DNA from: CAYLKS01 sp964384205 [NCBI: uncultured bacterium] | GTDB taxonomy: Bacteria > JAGOEH01 | NCBI GenBank assembly: GCA_964384205.1 | Contig: CAYLKS010000006.1 | Location: forward strand, 18,096 to 82,095 | Direction of reading: 5' to 3' | Length of the DNA: 64,000 nt | Shown: piece after piece, positions 63,855 to 64,000 of the stretch | Numbering within the stretch: position 1 is the first letter of the stretch | Layout: each line of letters begins with the position of its first letter | Notes under the pieces: generated by a model | The model's input: only the letters and a program-made list of their open reading frames with translations | Databases searched by the model: none | What the model was told of the DNA's origin: nothing | Made by a program: the position numbers and the translations under genes

Positions 63855-64000
63855 ATGAATAAATTAATTATTGAACAATTAACAAATGAATTCAAAAACA
63901 TGCTTGAAGAAATTATGGTTAAAGAGAGAGAAAGATATTTAAAGAAAAGAAGACAACAAGAGCAAATGCTTATTATTTAAGGAGTCCAAAAACAATATTC
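63855..64000 (+). mobile_element. IS256-like transposase start, with a frame change (cut by window edge)
   Basis: ATG 63855 with AAGGAG upstream. Frame 0 encodes only 41 residues (MNKLIIEQLTNEFKNMLEE...) and stops at 63978-63980. The -1 frame continues to the edge as RANAYYLRSPKTIF, which resembles the N-terminal region of mutator-type (IS256) transposases (NGYYxRxLKT). At 63938-63944 the sequence TTTAAAG lies exactly in phase (T TTA AAG) as an X XXY YYZ slippery heptamer. So either a decayed gene or a programmed -1 frameshift. Only the N-terminus is in the window. Confidence 0.6.

Overview
The window is strongly AT-rich and almost fully coding, with long same-strand operons. It looks like a piece of a Gram-negative, flagellated, peptide- and glycan-using bacterium of the Bacteroidota/FCB side of the tree. 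The main evidence is TonB-dependent receptors with an N-terminal carboxypeptidase-regulatory-like domain, outer-membrane barrels, type A C-terminal sorting domains (NYPNPFNP type) on secreted proteins, and P- and L-ring flagellar genes. Housekeeping promoters are very canonical (TTGACA or TTGATT, about 17 nt, then a TATAAT-like box). I cannot name the genus; flagella plus this sorting signal fit lineages such as Calditrichota, Ignavibacteria, KSB1 or Marinimicrobia, but that is inference.

Layout. 1-469: start of a TonB receptor (minus strand, cut by the window edge). 831-3281: an SGNH/MBOAT pair for extracytoplasmic O-acylation. 3832-5870: a divergent pair, a secreted NlpC/P60-like protein and a PilZ protein with a degenerate receiver domain. 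5974-7227: rho with a strong terminator. 7348-24135: a flagellar island on the minus strand. Its blocks are flgM-flaG-fliS; fliC with a sigma-28 promoter; the flgF-flgG-flgA-flgH-flgI-flgJ/SLT-flgN-flgK-flgL-fliW operon with a sigma-54 promoter; and fapA-motA-motB-dnaK-J/HEAT with a sigma-70 promoter.

24247-29973 holds a 1484-residue surface protein (NHL, cohesin, dockerin-like, cohesin and sorting domains) and an Fn3/cohesin putative lipoprotein. The first has a near-perfect sigma-28 promoter and the second a sigma-54 promoter, the same two promoter classes that serve the flagellum. I consider this pair the most interesting candidate new system in the window: a cell-surface structure under flagellar control. 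30160-32865 is a subtilisin with a sorting domain.

33022-43848 contains tRNA-Leu(CAA) and a run of a tricorn-like protease, a DUF6850-like barrel, a DUF4876-like protein, a TonB receptor, a SUMF1-fold lipoprotein and an Omp85-like barrel. 44003-47276 (plus strand) carries butyrate kinase flanked by two leucine-dehydrogenase paralogs, both lacking the catalytic lysine. Then come tRNA-Gly(CCC), an RRM RNA-binding protein with a structured leader, and a FecCD/FecE-type ABC pair without a binding protein. 50241-56517 has an EDEM-like GH47 mannosidase, a DUF4236-TPR protein, tRNA-Asn(GTT) and a GH38 mannosidase. 57185-63369 is a TetR-controlled TolC/MFP/RND efflux operon with two operator-like palindromes. 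The right edge holds the start of an IS256-like transposase whose frame changes at a perfect -1 slippery heptamer.

Together the genes suggest a motile organism that degrades proteins and mannose-containing glycans at its surface and couples some surface proteins to the flagellar gene hierarchy.
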